64,000 bases of DNA from Cafeteria roenbergensis. Taxonomy: Eukaryota > Sar > Bigyra > Bicosoecida > Cafeteriaceae. Made by a program: the position numbers and the translations under genes. Of the stretch, positions 63,701-64,000 are shown one piece after another. The notes beneath the pieces were generated by a model. The model searched no databases, was not told where the DNA came from, and saw nothing but the letters and a program-made list of their open reading frames with translations. Every line of letters begins with the position of its first letter. Position 1 is the stretch's first letter. The stretch is taken from the NCBI GenBank assembly GCA_008330645.1, contig VLTN01000019.1:434001-498000 (forward strand), written 5' to 3'.

Positions 63701-64000
63701 CCGGCGAAATGGACGACACGCCTGCGATGAGCGAAGTGCCCAGGCCTGCCAACAGCCCGGTCAGCCCGCCAGCTGCGGCGGCTGCTCCGCCGGCAGCAGC
63801 GCCGGATGAGGCCGCCGCTGCGCCCGCCCTTGTTTCCGCGCTCGACCCCAGCAGCTGCGTGCGGAGCGCAATCGTCAGGGTTTCTGCCAGCTCCGAGAGC
63901 GTTGCCCGGTCATCGTCTGTAGAGCCGGCGCTGATACCGGCGGACCCGGCCCCGACGCTCTTGCCTGCTGCGCCGCCGCCCTTGGAGCCAAGCTTTGCCG
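60708..64000 (-). CDS. HECT-domain E3 ubiquitin ligase, C-terminal part (5' end outside window)
   Basis: The minus-strand frame is open from 64000 to the stop at 60708, giving the last 1096 residues of a larger protein. The C-terminal ~370 residues are a HECT domain: RLFQVGFQNFDARGRTVNEA, IDVGGLFRDTI, YEALGIIMGVAIRT, and the catalytic Cys in AHTCFFQIELPVY (codon 60810-60812). HECT enzymes take ubiquitin from E2 onto this Cys and pass it to substrates. Upstream is a region with KRYWGWRVRVTPIRRP, resembling the segment that closes a SPRY-like or DOC-like beta-sandwich in giant HECT proteins (HERC, HECTD and ZZEF1 groups), then armadillo-like helices (KRKFKGRAVNMLAQLLATPE) and an acidic linker near 62190. 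I cannot name the orthologue without the N-terminus. It converges on the MPPED gene 253 bp away. Confidence 0.85.
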   Translation of the reverse strand, partial: AKLGSKGGGAAGKSVGAGSAGISAGSTDDDRATLSELAETLTIALRTQLLGSSAETRAGAAAASSGAAAGGAAAAAGGLTGLLAGLGTSLIAGVSSISPAGGAALAAAAGGKASAGSSGGFSRAGLAHGLVAEVARNIGGLEGQAATAEAERDDAAAVVLQSLHAFPANAAWASEASFPEAMALLLHFDKECSIPPEASVKVCMPQGAMALPLRDLKGKAADGGSVFDPVLVHGDTVRIDSMFFPSAESVASEGLDKRYWGWRVRVTPIRRPVSTSSGSGGFTGQSSFEFGAFLWSFVTKACPEIVASGALHSSSVVGALLSHIAQPKRKFKGRAVNMLAQLLATPELLAKGGKGPAKQLLQTGKLLFNSVKGEMLRLGEQAEQPAGLLQTLQLAVLARRAGGICNSDSVHSQTLPPPSASVRAGRHGMATLAVWPPADLDQQLSWLMGMATAMRHRWPLPERLMASVFQAASGKPPFGGSVPTVHRNRVCQAQLAMTSWRVSEDQELARFLIRAAAKRDVQQLDLTSTHITAVMRDTGLMAEFPKLRRQASAKVCGMLGFGVVLRSMLVIQLNTLLAKAIPYVELDAITSDHEDDDTEGEGAEAEEVRADAAVEAAAAAGAEDEVRIRALAALGRSGRDWTLGSHIRALSHLCLPACKKPILDQALRASVAPDSSRHPGKIWIHQGEAMQSKDAGQTDPARSKCVLAQLAGLIHDWADASFKVGLDRGRLFQVGFQNFDARGRTVNEAGIDVGGLFRDTITTAVDNAFDTASLSLFMPAPAPSEAHGGVGLFMPNPAATSRAAMQQYEALGIIMGVAIRTEKPEDFKLSSYSWKRLLGRKPRLVDLSVVDSSFSRTLNRLLEQIKEADGGQDDPIPELIGRVPLSVRRSDGLPVALPQPRAGQVPSALAAAVPGFVAATKRALLEHARNALEARLTEHERAFEAMRRGIARVVPPSALRLLTWREFETLIAGENEIEIDRLRRHTRYINPFSPSHPAIRIFWQAVETFTQAEREMLIQFAWGRSRLPAAGAWNESDRFVLSPIGETAMRQRGGAALPLAHTCFFQIELPVYESVAQCRDKFLTALHGSVGALLLA

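Noticed and set aside
1-64000. tRNA, rRNA or snRNA genes
   Set aside because: I looked by eye for tRNA T-loop signatures and U2/U6 core sequences and found none; a covariance-model scan would be needed to exclude them.

Overview
This looks like nuclear DNA of a GC-rich (about two thirds G+C by eye), gene-dense, flagellated microbial eukaryote. Genes lie on both strands and are usually 100-300 bp apart. They carry short spliceosomal introns: I reconstructed 26, of 62-408 nt, all GT..AG. The content points to a heterotrophic protist, and a stramenopile is my best guess. The strongest hint is a one-chain, fungal-type fatty acid synthase with beta and alpha parts fused, an architecture known from thraustochytrids. 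High GC and few introns would also suit a bicosoecid such as Cafeteria. Ciliary genes (kinesin-2, ARL6/BBS3, a FOP/CEP43 homologue) say the cell builds cilia. The species cannot be proven from this window.

Layout. 1-14 kb: C-terminal end of a WDR43/UTP5 ribosome-biogenesis protein; an SCP/NIF-type phosphatase (-); a 91-residue probable mitochondrial protein in four exons; NUDCD2 (-); a divergent ubiquitin-specific-protease-like protein with two N-terminal carbohydrate-binding-like domains; a Cys-rich secreted or membrane protein; mitochondrial glycine-cleavage T-protein (-); EMC7 (-). 14-30 kb: a giant kinesin whose tail is an 83.5-copy array of a 42-bp (14-residue) repeat; a calcium-binding EF-hand protein (-) that shares a 198-bp upstream region with a kinesin-2 motor; ARL6 (-); a WD40-repeat protein (-). 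30-49 kb: ATIC/PurH; a 3.1-kb spacer with a clearly lower-GC core; the 4338-residue fatty acid synthase. 49-64 kb: DNAJC9 (-); FOP/CEP43; a type I membrane protein; CPSF2; a 92-residue helical protein (-); an MPPED-type metallophosphoesterase; the C-terminal part of a HECT ubiquitin ligase (-) running off the right edge.

Most genes are unrelated housekeeping functions: rRNA processing, mRNA 3'-end formation, purine and one-carbon metabolism, fatty acid synthesis, ER membrane insertion and chaperoning. The 20-30 kb block groups motor and cilium functions (kinesin-2, ARL6, possibly the WD40 and EF-hand proteins), though adjacency alone does not show joint action. The most unusual items are the repeat-tailed kinesin, which is frame-disrupted inside its array as given; the USP-like protein with carbohydrate-binding-like domains; a Gln-to-Glu change in ARL6; and the low-GC island before the fatty acid synthase. 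I saw no rRNA, tRNA, CRISPR array or recognisable mobile element. Exon boundaries are my own reconstructions from splice motifs, reading frame and remembered family conservation, with no transcript evidence.
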